From NCBI RefSeq assembly GCF_036370855.1, contig NC_088110.1, positions 24,111,001 through 24,175,000 on the forward strand: DNA of 64,000 nt, in the 5' to 3' direction. The translations under genes and the position numbers were made by a program. The DNA is from Dromaius novaehollandiae. Lineage: Eukaryota; Chordata; Aves; Casuariiformes; Dromaiidae. The notes under the pieces are model-generated. The model was not told the DNA's origin. It did no database searches and saw only the letters and a list, made by a program, of their open reading frames with translations. Every line of letters starts with the position of its first letter. The stretch's first letter is position 1. Of this stretch, positions 39,502-49,013 are shown in pieces.

Positions 39502-40040
39502 GTTCCGGGGGCTGCAGGGCGCCGCGGCGGCTCCGCGCACCCCCCGCCCCTGCCCGGTCCCGCGGGCCGCCGGTGCGGCCTAGCGGCTCCGGGGACACCG
39601 GGGCCGGGCCGGGCCCCCTGGGGCCTCCGCACCCCGCTCCCGGGACCGGCCCCCGGTCCGCCGCCTCCTCCCGCTCCGGCCCCCACCTCACCGGCGCGCG
39701 GCCCCGGCCGGGGCGGGGCGGGGCGGGTTTCCCGGTCACCCGGCAACAAGCCGAATCTCCCGCCGCGCCGCACTTCCGGTTCCGGGCGCGCGGCCGGGCG
39801 CACTTCCGGTTCCGGGCGCGCGGCGCGCACGTGGGGGAGCGGCGGGAGGCGGAGCGGGGCCGGGGCCGGACTGCGACCGGGATCGCGTCGGGCCTTCCTG
39901 TGCCGGACCGGGCCGGGCTCTGCCTTGCCGGACCGGGCTCTACCGGGCCGCACCGTCGGGGGCCGCCCCGCCCCGCCCCGGGGGCCTGACCCAGCGCCCC
40001 CCGCGGGCCCGGCCGGTACCGGGCCCCGCCGGCGGGCGCC
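39502..40040. promoter_or_regulatory. CHTF8/UTP4 bidirectional promoter
   Basis: The two start codons are 539 bp apart and divergent. The interval is a CpG island without a TATA box. It contains GC boxes (GGGGCGGGGCGGGGCGGG around 39712-39727), two ETS sites ACTTCCGG in a 30-bp duplicated module (39770-39829) and a CACGTG E-box at 39828-39833. ETS plus GC boxes are typical of bidirectional housekeeping promoters. The E-box fits MYC control of a ribosome-biogenesis gene. A non-coding first exon of CHTF8 may also lie here. Confidence 0.8.
39770..39829. repeat. 30-bp direct duplication containing ETS sites
   Basis: GCACTTCCGGTTCCGGGCGC followed by GCGG occurs twice with a 30-bp offset (ETS cores at 39772 and 39802). 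Each copy has CTTCCGGTTCCGG, i.e. two adjacent GGAA-type cores. Confidence 0.85.
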
Positions 40041-43000
40041 ATGGGGGAGTTCGAGGTGCACCGGGTGCGGTTCTTCAGCTACGTGCCGGCGGGCGTGCGG
40101 TGCCTGGCCTACCACCGCCGCGCCGACCGCCTGGCGCTGGCCCGCACCGACGGCGCCGTCGAGGTCTACAACTTCGCCGCCAACTACTTCCAGGAGAAGG
40201 TAACGGGGCGGCCGGGCCCGGCCCCAGCCCCGGCCCCAGCTGCCCGCTGACGCGCGGCTCCCGCAGGCCATCCCGGGGCACGAGGCGAGGTCGGTGGAGG
40301 CGCTGTGCTGGGCGGCTGGCGATCGGCTCTTCGGTGCTGGGCTCAGCGGGGACGTCTGTGAGTACGACCTGGAGCGGCTGCGCGTGAAGTGCACGGCCGA
40401 CGGCTTCGGGGGGCCCATCTGGAGCATGGCGGCCAGCGGCAGCGGCACCCAGCTGGCGGTGAGCATGGCCGGGGGCCGGCCTGGGTGGAGGGAGGCCGGC
40501 CCGGCGCTGACCCGAACCCTCCTCCCCAGATCGGCTGCGAGGACGGCTCGGTCAAGCTCTTCCATGTGGTGCCGGACGGCGTCCAGTTCGAGCGGAGCCT
40601 GGACCGGCAGCAAGGTGAGCGCCAGGCGGGCTCCCCTCCGGCCCTCCCCATGGCGGAGGGGACGACGGGCAGCGGGGCCGTGTCCGGAGCTGCTCTCTCT
40701 GCCCTTTTCCACAGGCCGCATCCTGTGCCTGTCCTGGCACCCGTCGGAGACTCACATCGCTGCTGGCTCCATCGACCTGCTCCGCGTGTTTGACGTCAGT
40801 TCGGGTAACTAACAGCTCTCAGCCCAGGCAAGCCCCGCTCCTCGGAGCAGCCTCCGTTCTCCCGGAAACGCCAGGCTGGCGCGTCCCGTGCCGAGGGGTC
40901 GCCGCTCCAGGCCGAGGGTTGCTCCTCTCTCCACCCCCGGCTCTTTTCCCCGTCTCAGGCCGCACTGTCCAGAGGATCATGGTGAACTACCACGTGCAGA
41001 AGCCCAAGAAGCGCGAATGTGTCGTGTGGAGCGTCGCCTTCCTGTCGAGCGGCACCGTCGTGAGCTCCGACTCCTTTGGGAGGGTGCAGTTCTGGGACTG
41101 GGAGACAGGGACCCTGCTGGAGTCACACACCGTCAGCGCCTCGGCCGCCCTGGCCCTGGCCGTGTCGGAGGTACGCGGACGCCACAGTGCCCCGGGGCCT
41201 GCCCCGGCATGGCGGAGGCGCTCAGCCAGGCACGCTCGCTCCTGGTTCGGCCCCTTTGGAGCGGTCAGCTTGGCTGGTGCCCGGGTTGGCAGGAGCAGGG
41301 CTACAAAAGATGCAGCCAGGTTCCGCCTGGTTCCTGGCGGCACCAGGATCTGCTCTCTCGCTTCCCTTCCCGTTGGCAGGCCTCGGCCTGCGCTCGCGGG
41401 GCCGGCAGTCTGGGCCCTGCAAACCAAAGCCCCGTTTTCCTCGCCAGCAAGAAGACAGCATCGTCGTGGGCACCTCCGCAGGGGCCACGTACCAGTTCCA
41501 GCTGCTGCCGGTGAAGATGGGCAGCCAGGAGAAGCACTGGGTGCGGACGAAGCCCTTCCAGCATCACACCCACGACGTGCGAGCCGTGGCGCACAGCCCG
41601 ACGGCGCTCATCTCTGGAGGTAGGGGCTGCGGGGCGCGTTGGCGAGGGGGGCTCGGGTGGCCGCACCTCTGCCCCGCGCTCGCTCACCTGAGCTCCGCTT
41701 GGCGCCCAGGCCTGGACGCCCAGCTGGTGATCCGTCCGCTCATGGAGAAGATGCAGAAGAAGGGTTACGAGGCAGCGCTCCGGAAATTCACCTTCCCCCA
41801 CGTGAGTGTTGCTCTGAGCAGCGTCTCAGGCCTGCCGCTGGGCGCTGGGGAAGGCAGGCCGGGCCAGGCCGGGCCAGCCGGGCTGCGCGAGAAGGCTGGC
41901 TGCTCCGCGGGGGCAGCTGGTCTCGGCCTGGCGTGCCTGGCGGGTCCCGCGATGGGGCGCAGCAGCGGGGTGGAAGCTACTTGCCAAGCTTGTCTTGCCT
42001 TCCCCATTCGATCCCGGTCTCTGGGGTCCCATCCCATAAGAGCAGTTCCTCCCTCTCCCTTTCCCCGAAGTCCCCAGCACCCCAGGGTGTCTTGGCTTTG
42101 GCCCAGCCTCTTCTTCCAGGCCTCAGGTTCATGACAGCCTGCCCATTTCTGACCGCAGCGGCGCCTCGTCTCCTGCGCCAGGAAAGCCCGGCTCCTCCTC
42201 TTCCAGTTCTCACAGCACCTGGAGCTCTGGAGACTCGGCTCCACCAGTGAAAGCGGTGAGTGGCGTGGCCCTGCTCCCGGAGCGGCACTGGGAAGCCCCT
42301 GTCTTTAGCCCTGTAGCAGAGCCTAAAGCTCCTGAAGGCCCTGCGGATGAGAGCACGCGCTCGCTTCTGGCTGAACTGCTGGCAGCAGGCTGCATGCCGG
42401 GGAGTTCAGCCTCGGGGCAGGCGGGGAAAGGACGGGACTGTCCCTTGGCGCTCGTTGTCTGGCACGGCTCCCCCTGAGAACCCCGGCTGCGTTGTCTGAC
42501 GGCATCCATGCGCTTTCCAACGCTGCTCATGTGCTGTGCGGTTGTTTCTCGCTGCAGGAAAGGACGGCGAGGTCCTTCCCGTGTGCCGCATGCCCGAGCA
42601 CCTCGTGCAGCTCAAGAGCAAGGTGAGGCTGAGTGACTGCTGCTGAGGCCGGGGCTGGGGGCCGGCAGGTTTGCAGCGCTGGGAAAGATGTGGGGCAGAT
42701 GGGGCCCGCAGAGCAAGTCTGTCTCAGTGTGGAGCCTCTGCGGGCAGAGGCCTCGTGCCGAAGGCTTCCCCTGTGCTCTCGCGTGCAGTCTGTCCTCACG
42801 CCCCGGAGGAGGCCGTGCTCTGGGCTGCGGCAGGGCAGGGCTGTGCTGCCTTGTGCCGAGAGCTGTCACCATGTCACTCCGTCACCTTTGGGGCGCTGGG
42901 CTGGAGCCCCAAGCCTGGGCTCTGGCTCTGCTGGGCGGCAGAAGGGAGCCGGCCCGGGAGCCGTCCTTGCTGCAGGCCTGCTCTGACGCTCCTCGCCTGC

Positions 43001-46000
43001 TCCCCGTGACGGGACGAGCTGCGTGCGCTAGCAGAGACCCGCCGTAGCACCCGCCCTGCGGGGAGGCCTCCGCGTGGCTGGGGCCCTTGGAGAGCCTGGC
43101 CCGCCTCAGCTCTCCCCGCCACCACAGTCCCGTGTCCCCTGCCAAGGGGCCCCCGCCGGCCCTTCGTGTGACGGGACTAACTGCAGGGGGGTCTCGCAGG
43201 CTGCCCGGCCCCTGCTCAGCTCCTCTGTGGTTGCAGGGTCCGGAGCACATCTACTGCAGCTGCGTTTCACCCTGCGGCAGCTGGATCGCCTACTCCACAG
43301 CCTCCCGCTTCCACCTCTACCGAGTGCAACACGAGGGCGACGGCGTCAGCATCAAGAAGGTGAGGAGAGGGGCGGGGTGGGCGGCTGCGGGGTCCTGGGG
43401 AGCCAGCGCTGCCCGGGGAGCTGGGTTGTCCGTGTGGGACTGCGCACTGGGGGCGAGGGTTGCTCCTGGCACTGCTCCGATGGTGCCCTGGCCTGAGCAG
43501 GCTCAAGGCTCGTCAGCAGTGGTAGATGGCTGCTAACTGCCTTCTCCCTCCTCTGCCAGGTCACCGACGTACCCAAGCTGCTGCTCCCGGCCTACCAGCT
43601 CCAGTGCTCTGCTGACTCCGGTCGTCTCTTTGTCGCCTCTGAGCGAGGCTCCGTCCACGTGCTCCAGCTCCTGGAACCGGGGGGCTGCAAACACCTGCAC
43701 ACGCTTCGGCCGCCGTCAGGTTCGGGCTGCTGAGTGCGCTGGGTGGGGGCACAGGGAGGGGAGCAGCTCCCGGGGGTCCCGGCTCCGTGTCCTGGCCCCC
43801 GTCGGAGCAGCGTGGGTGCAGAGGGGGGTGCAGGGCTGAGCGCGTCTGCCCTTTCCTGCAGCGGTGGCTGCAGGTCCTTTCCCCGCCCCGGCAGCCTCCG
43901 CGCCCTGCTCGCGTTGCCCTCCTGGTGCCGTCGCGGGCGGTGAGCAGGGCCAGGGCGGCAGGACGGGCGCAGGTGTGCGACCTCCCCTGGGGGTGGGTTC
44001 GCAGCCCTGAGTGGGCTCCGGGGCGCCCGTTAGAGCTGGTGGGTGGTGTTCTCGCAGGCACCCCCGAGGCCGTCTACTTGCTGGCGCCGAGTGCGGATGG
44101 GAACTGGCTGGCTGCAGCCAGCGGGGACTGGGAAATCCACGTCTACAGCTTGAAACGCTTGAAGGTAAGAGCCTGCGCCGGGGAGAGCTGCGGCAACGGT
44201 GCTCGCCATCCCCCTGCCTCGGGGGGCACCCAGCCGCGGTGGGAGGAGACCGTGGGCTCGGCGCAGGCCCCCATCCCGGGAAGCAATCCCTGCATCCCTG
44301 GAGCAGGCCTGGGGATGGGCGCACAGGAAGGGAGGGAGAGGTCCAGGAGGGATGGGGAAGAGGCTGTGGAAGCGTGGGGGGCAGAGACGGGCCCTGTTTG
44401 CTCCCATCAGCGTCTTGTTCTTTGTCCCTTTCAGCATCACTGCACGGTGCCCACGTACAGCTGCGCGGTGACTGCCCTTGCCATCCACCCTGTGACCAAC
44501 AACCTTGTTATCGCCTACTCGGACCAGCAGGTAGGAGCTGTCCCTGCTCGCAGGCCCCGTGCTCGCTCCTCCTGCCCCGTTTGGCCCTGGGACTCTTCCT
44601 CACGGCTCCGTTCCTGGCTCGGGGCTTCCCGCTGCCCTGCTCCGCAGCAGAGCTGCGCCTCGGGGACAGGCACTGAGCTCAGCGACGGAGCCCAGCTGCC
44701 CTTTGCTGGCTGTGTCCTGAGTGCGAAGCAGGCAGTTAGCGCCTGCCATCCCTGCTAGGAGCCTGTCCCACAAAGCACTCGCGGCCTGGCAGGCTCGGGG
44801 GCCGCCCGTGCGTGTGTCGGTGTGGGGCAATGCCAAGGGGAGGAGTGAGGCTGGCACGGGCTGGCGAAAGCGACCTCCCTTCCCTTCTGTCACGAGCCCA
44901 GCAGCATTAGAGAGCGGGGCTGCAGGGCCGGTGGTCACTGGGCCGCCCCGTCTCCCCTCCCTGCCTCTGCAGCTGTTCGAGTTCAGCATCCCCGAGAAGC
45001 AGTACACGGCCTGGAGCCGCACGGTGCAGAGCTGCGGGCTGCACAGGGCCTGGCTGGAGAGGGACTCGCCCATCACCCACATCACCTTCAACCCCAAGAA
45101 GCCCTCGCACATCCTGCTTCACGACGTCTACATGTTCTGCGTCCTCGACAAGTCCCTGGTGAGTCCGGCCTGGGGCCTGCCCGGGGAGGAGAGGGCCAGC
45201 GGTGCTCCCACAGCTCTGCCGTCCTTACGGGCCACCCACGCCCCACGTGTGCTGCCTGACGCAGTGGTATTGCTTGGCCAGCACTGGCCAGGGAAGGGAG
45301 GGCGTGGGGTGTGCCAGGCCCTTGGCAGGGGGATGAAGGGGATGTCATGCGTCTGTGCCAGGAAGAGGTCTGGGCTTGTGCCCAGGCCATCTCCTCGATG
45401 AAGCCTGGGACCCGCTGGAGCAGCTGTTCCTGCTCCTGCCGTGAGCAGGAGGAGGGACCTGTGTGTGGCCCTGAGGAGCACAGGGACAGCGGGAGGCGGT
45501 GGTGACTCCCGGGCAGTGTTGACGTGTGCTGTGCGCTGTCCTTGCAGCCCCTGCCCGATGACAGTGCCTCTCTGATGAACCAGAGCGCCCTGAAGCAGCT
45601 CCCGGAGACAGCCAGGAAGAGGCAGCTCCACGCTTTCAAGATCTGCAAGAAGTTCCAGGTGGGTGTTGCTGTGCGTGTGCCGCCTCCGAGGAGGGGTGGC
45701 GTTGAGGAAGGGGGTGCCCCCAGCCCGCGGTCTGCCCAAGGGAGCAAGGAGGCCGCGATGCTGCCAGGATGCCCTGCTAGCTGGAAGGAGCCACGGGTGC
45801 GGAGATGATCCTGCCAGGCTGCCTCCGTCGCTCTTTCTGGAGCAAGGTGCTTGCTGTCCTGGCCTTCCTGAGCTGATCCTCAGCGCTGCTGGTGTCATAC
45901 GTGCTCTCGGTGCCCCAGCAGCAGAGCAGGGCTCCGAGTCTCTGTGTCCCCATCACGGCACTGCTGCTTGCCATGATCTCGCAGGCTCTGATCTTCCCCA

Positions 46001-46287
46001 GCTGCTCTGCAGAGCACGTTCCTTAAGCAACGTCCCTGGTTAAGGCTGAGCCAGGGCCGGCTGCAGGGCAGCTCGGTGCGGTCGAACCCAGCCAGCTGAG
46101 GCAGAGCAGGGAGAGGCATTGCCCTGTCCCCGGCAGCGCCGTCATCTCCTGTCCCCTCCTTGCCCTGCAGCCCCTGCTCTTTGCGGATCTGCTGGACGAG
46201 AATTGCCTCGTGATGGTGGAGCGGCCCATCATGGACATCAAGACCCAGCTGCCACCACCCATCCAACAGAAGAAATTTGGCACCTAA
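40041..46287 (+). CDS. UTP4: U3 small nucleolar RNA-associated protein 4 (cirhin)
   Basis: Nucleolar WD40 protein of the t-UTP/UtpA subcomplex of the small-subunit processome. It is needed for pre-18S rRNA processing and rDNA transcription. Human UTP4 (CIRH1A) mutation causes a childhood cirrhosis. Sixteen coding exons: 40041-40199, 40267-40458, 40530-40614, 40715-40804, 40959-41170, 41448-41619, 41710-41801, 42159-42255, 42558-42622, 43237-43359, 43560-43719, 44058-44164, 44435-44530, 44973-45158, 45548-45658, 46171-46287. They give 687 aa against 686 in human. The start MGEFEVHRVRFFSYVP and the end PPPIQQKKFGT are family-typical. WD repeat strands are visible, such as GCEDGSVKLF, AAGSIDLLRVFDV, HTHDVRAVAHSPTALISGG and SPCGSWIAYST. 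Exon 11 uses a weak donor (GTTCGG). Codon choice is strongly GC-ending. Confidence 0.97.
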
Positions 46288-46349
46288 GAGCAGGACAAGC
46301 TGTTCCAGCCCCAAAAACTGTGTGTGTTGCTTTCCTAGGATGTTGTAGT

Positions 46350-46355
46350 AATAAA
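46350..46355 (+). terminator. UTP4 poly(A) signal AATAAA
   Basis: AATAAA 62 bp after the UTP4 stop codon in GTAGTAATAAACGCCG. A short 3' UTR of this kind suits a housekeeping gene. Confidence 0.85.
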
Positions 46356-46375
46356 CGCCGTTGTTCGGTAGGGCT

Positions 46376-48140
46376 GTGTGCTCGGGGATCATCCTCGCCC
46401 TTTGGGGCTCCCTGCTGTCCGAGCAGCAGCAGGTCAGGTTGGCTCTGGCCTGAGCTTGTGAATCAGGACCAAGGACGCCTTTGCCTCGTAGGACTCCTCT
46501 GGTCATGCCTGTCCTGTCTGGATTACTCGTTGGCAGCAGCCGGGGGCTGTGAGGGCTTGACGTTGTCCCAGATCTTCTCCCTTCTCTGGTTGCTTTTCTG
46601 GGGAATGTCAGGCCCCGGCACTGGTTTCTCTCCCGGTGCTGGCCCGGCCAGCTGCAAGCTGGGTTTCGTGACTGCTGGGGCTCTGCGTGGCACAGAGGGG
46701 CTCCCATCCCCTCTGACAGCCGTCACCTCCGCGTGTCCCACCAGGCGGGATGCCTGGTGAGCTGGGCTCTGGATGGGCAGCGGGGGACGGCCGGTCCCTG
46801 CCCTGCTGCACGGGTGCTCAGCGCCCGTGTGCCCCGTCCTGATGCCTGCTGCTGTGAGCAGCCCGTGCCGTGGCTCCTGCTCTCTCTCAAGTCCCTGTCC
46901 TGAGGGACAGGAGAAGCCTGGTGTCGCTGAGCCGGTGCTCGCTGCATGCTGGTGGGCTGGGGGTGACAAACACGGCTGCCTTTGGGGCGTGCAGCCTCGT
47001 GCTGCGTCCAGCCCTCCTGCGTCTGCGGGAGCCCCGGGGTGACTGTTAGCTGGGGGGCCGTGGCAGCGGGAGGGGGAGCTGGGCACAGCCCTGCCAGGCC
47101 GCTGCTGTGACAGTGGTGTCCGCTTCGCAGCCGGTGCACGCCGCGGGCCCTGGGGCTCCCCGGGCAGGGCCGAGCGAGGTTTTGCAGCGCTGGGGCCGAG
47201 GGCGGCAGGGGTGGGCTGCCACGGGCCAGCGCGGGGAGCAGCTCTCCCGCCCCGGGCCTTGGGAGGGGGCCTGGGACCGGGCTGCGACTCCGCACGCTCT
47301 TGCTTTGCAAACCTCTTCACGAGAAACGTGAGCGAAGCTCTGCTGGGAGGAGAGGAGTTTTATTAAACAGGCGTTGGGGATGATTTTTTATTCTCTTGCA
47401 GAAGCCGCCCCGCAGAGACCCCTGTCCCCGTGCATACATCCCCCCTGCCCCGTAGGCAGGTGAGCGGCTCCCTCGGCCCCGTGTACCGGGGTGTCCCGCA
47501 AGCAGCACGAGCCCCTGTCCCCGGGGGCGGCGGGCGCCCGGGAGTTCGGCATGGTGCTGGAGAGCTGCAAGGCCCTGGAGCATTTGACAGACTCTGGGTG
47601 TGAATAAATGTGTCAGGATGCAGATGTCACGTAAGGGGAGCGTCCCCCCGCGCCGGTGACCTGCAGCGCTCTCCGGCACCAGGGCATCGCTGCAGCAGTC
47701 GGTCAGTGTCGGACAGTGAAATCTTTGCTCCCTGCGAGAGTAAATCCTGAATCGCTGCTGTTGGAGCAGGAGGGGCTGCCGACCGCAGGAGAGGTTTCTT
47801 TCCTCTGGGATTTCTTTAGCGGAGTTTCCCCTAACGCTCCGGCTGTTTCCTAAAGCAGAGGCAGCTGCACGGCCGCTGTTCGCTGCGGTCCGTCCTCGCC
47901 GTTCCCCGGCCTCCCCCCTGCTCGGGCGGGACGAGGGGTCGGTGCGGGGCCGGGGCCGGCCGGGGTGTCCGTGGCACCGCCGCTGCCTCCCAGCCCTGCG
48001 GGGACGGGGCTCTGGGGGTGCCCGGCCCCAGGGGACAGCGCAGGGACCTGTCCTCCCCCAGCCCTGTGGGGACGGGGATGGGCTCTGAGGTGGGGGGAGG
48101 CCCAGGCCTGTGTGGGGATGGCGGGGGGGTGAAGGCAGTG
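46376..48140. other. UTP4-SNTB2 intergenic region
   Basis: About 1.8 kb without a recognised protein-coding gene. Around 47340-47625 there are transcript-end-like signals on both strands. On the minus strand, AATAAA occurs at 47359-47364 and 47387-47392. On the plus strand, a strong acceptor-like TTTTTTATTCTCTTGCAG ends at 47400 and AATAAA occurs at 47603-47608. These could mark an unannotated lncRNA, but no coding potential is convincing. Confidence 0.5.
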
Positions 48141-48144
48141 GATC

Positions 48145-48765
48145 CCGGCCCTGTGGGGACACCGTGGCCTGGAGGCGGCAGCCTGGACATGGGACACCAT
48201 GGCCCCGGGGTGGCAGGACAGGCTGTGCAGGGGCACCATGGCCCCAGGGCCAGCGGTCTCAGCCATGGGGGGACACCATGGCCCCAGGGCGGCGGGCCAG
48301 GCCGTGTGGGGACACCGCGGCCCCAGGATGGTGGCCCAGGGCCATGTGCGGACACCGTGGTCCCGGGCTGTGCAGGGGCACTGTGGACCCGGCACTGTGG
48401 GGACACCGTGGCCCCGGGTCGGTGGTCCTGGACGCTGTGGGGACACCGCGGCCCTGGGGTGGTGGCCCAGGGCCATGTGGGGACACTGTGGCCCCGGGAT
48501 GGTGGTCCTGGGCTGTGCGGGGACACCATGGCCCCAGGGCCAGCGGTCTCAGCCACGGGGGGACACCATGGCCCCAGGGCGGTGGGCCAGGCCGTGTGGG
48601 GACACCGCGGCCCCGGTGCTGTGGGGACACCGCGGCCCTGGGGTGGTGGCCCAGGGCCGTGTGGGGACACCGTGGCCCCGGGGCCAGCGGTCTCAGCCGT
48701 GTGGGGGCACCGCGGCCCCGAGGCGGCGGTCGGGCTGTGTGGGGACACCGCGGCCCCGTCGCTGC
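48145..48765. repeat. ~40-bp GC-rich minisatellite upstream of SNTB2
   Basis: About 17 copies of a unit around TGTGGGGACACCGTGGCCCC. GGACAC or GGGCAC anchors fall at 48157, 48192, 48231, 48271, 48310, 48350, 48376, 48401, 48441, 48481, 48521, 48561, 48600, 48625, 48665, 48707 and 48743. The spacing is 39-40 bp with three ~25-bp short units. CCAGCGGTCTCAGCC variants recur at ~48250, 48540 and 48682, giving a higher-order period near 290 bp in part. Open frames across the array are artefacts. Confidence 0.93.
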
Positions 48766-48779
48766 GCGGACGCCGGGGG

Positions 48780-49013
48780 GGGCGGCGGGCGGGGCCCTGA
48801 GGCGCGCGCGGGGGCGTGGCCTCGGCGCCCCTCCCCCCGGCCGCCCCTCCGCCCTGCCCAGTGAGGAGGCGGGGCCGGGCGGCGCCCCGCCCCCCGCGGG
48901 CGGCGCGGGCCTATCGGGGCCCGCCATGCGGGCGGGCGGGGGGCGGCGGCGGCGGCGCGCGGCGGGGCGGGGGGGGGCGGCGCGCGCGGGGCGGCGGCGG
49001 CGGCGGCGGCGGC
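48780..49013 (+). promoter_or_regulatory. SNTB2 CpG-island promoter and 5' UTR
   Basis: CpG-saturated sequence without a TATA box. A (CGG)n tract of about eight units (48990-49013) abuts the start codon. An upstream ATG at 48925 sits in the loop of a perfect GCCCGC-CAT-GCGGGC hairpin (48919-48933) and is out of frame with the proposed start. Confidence 0.7.

Noticed and set aside
48145-48765. Regularly spaced repeats resembling a CRISPR array
   Set aside because: The repeats are head-to-tail minisatellite units with similar intervening sequence, not unique spacers, and the DNA is vertebrate.
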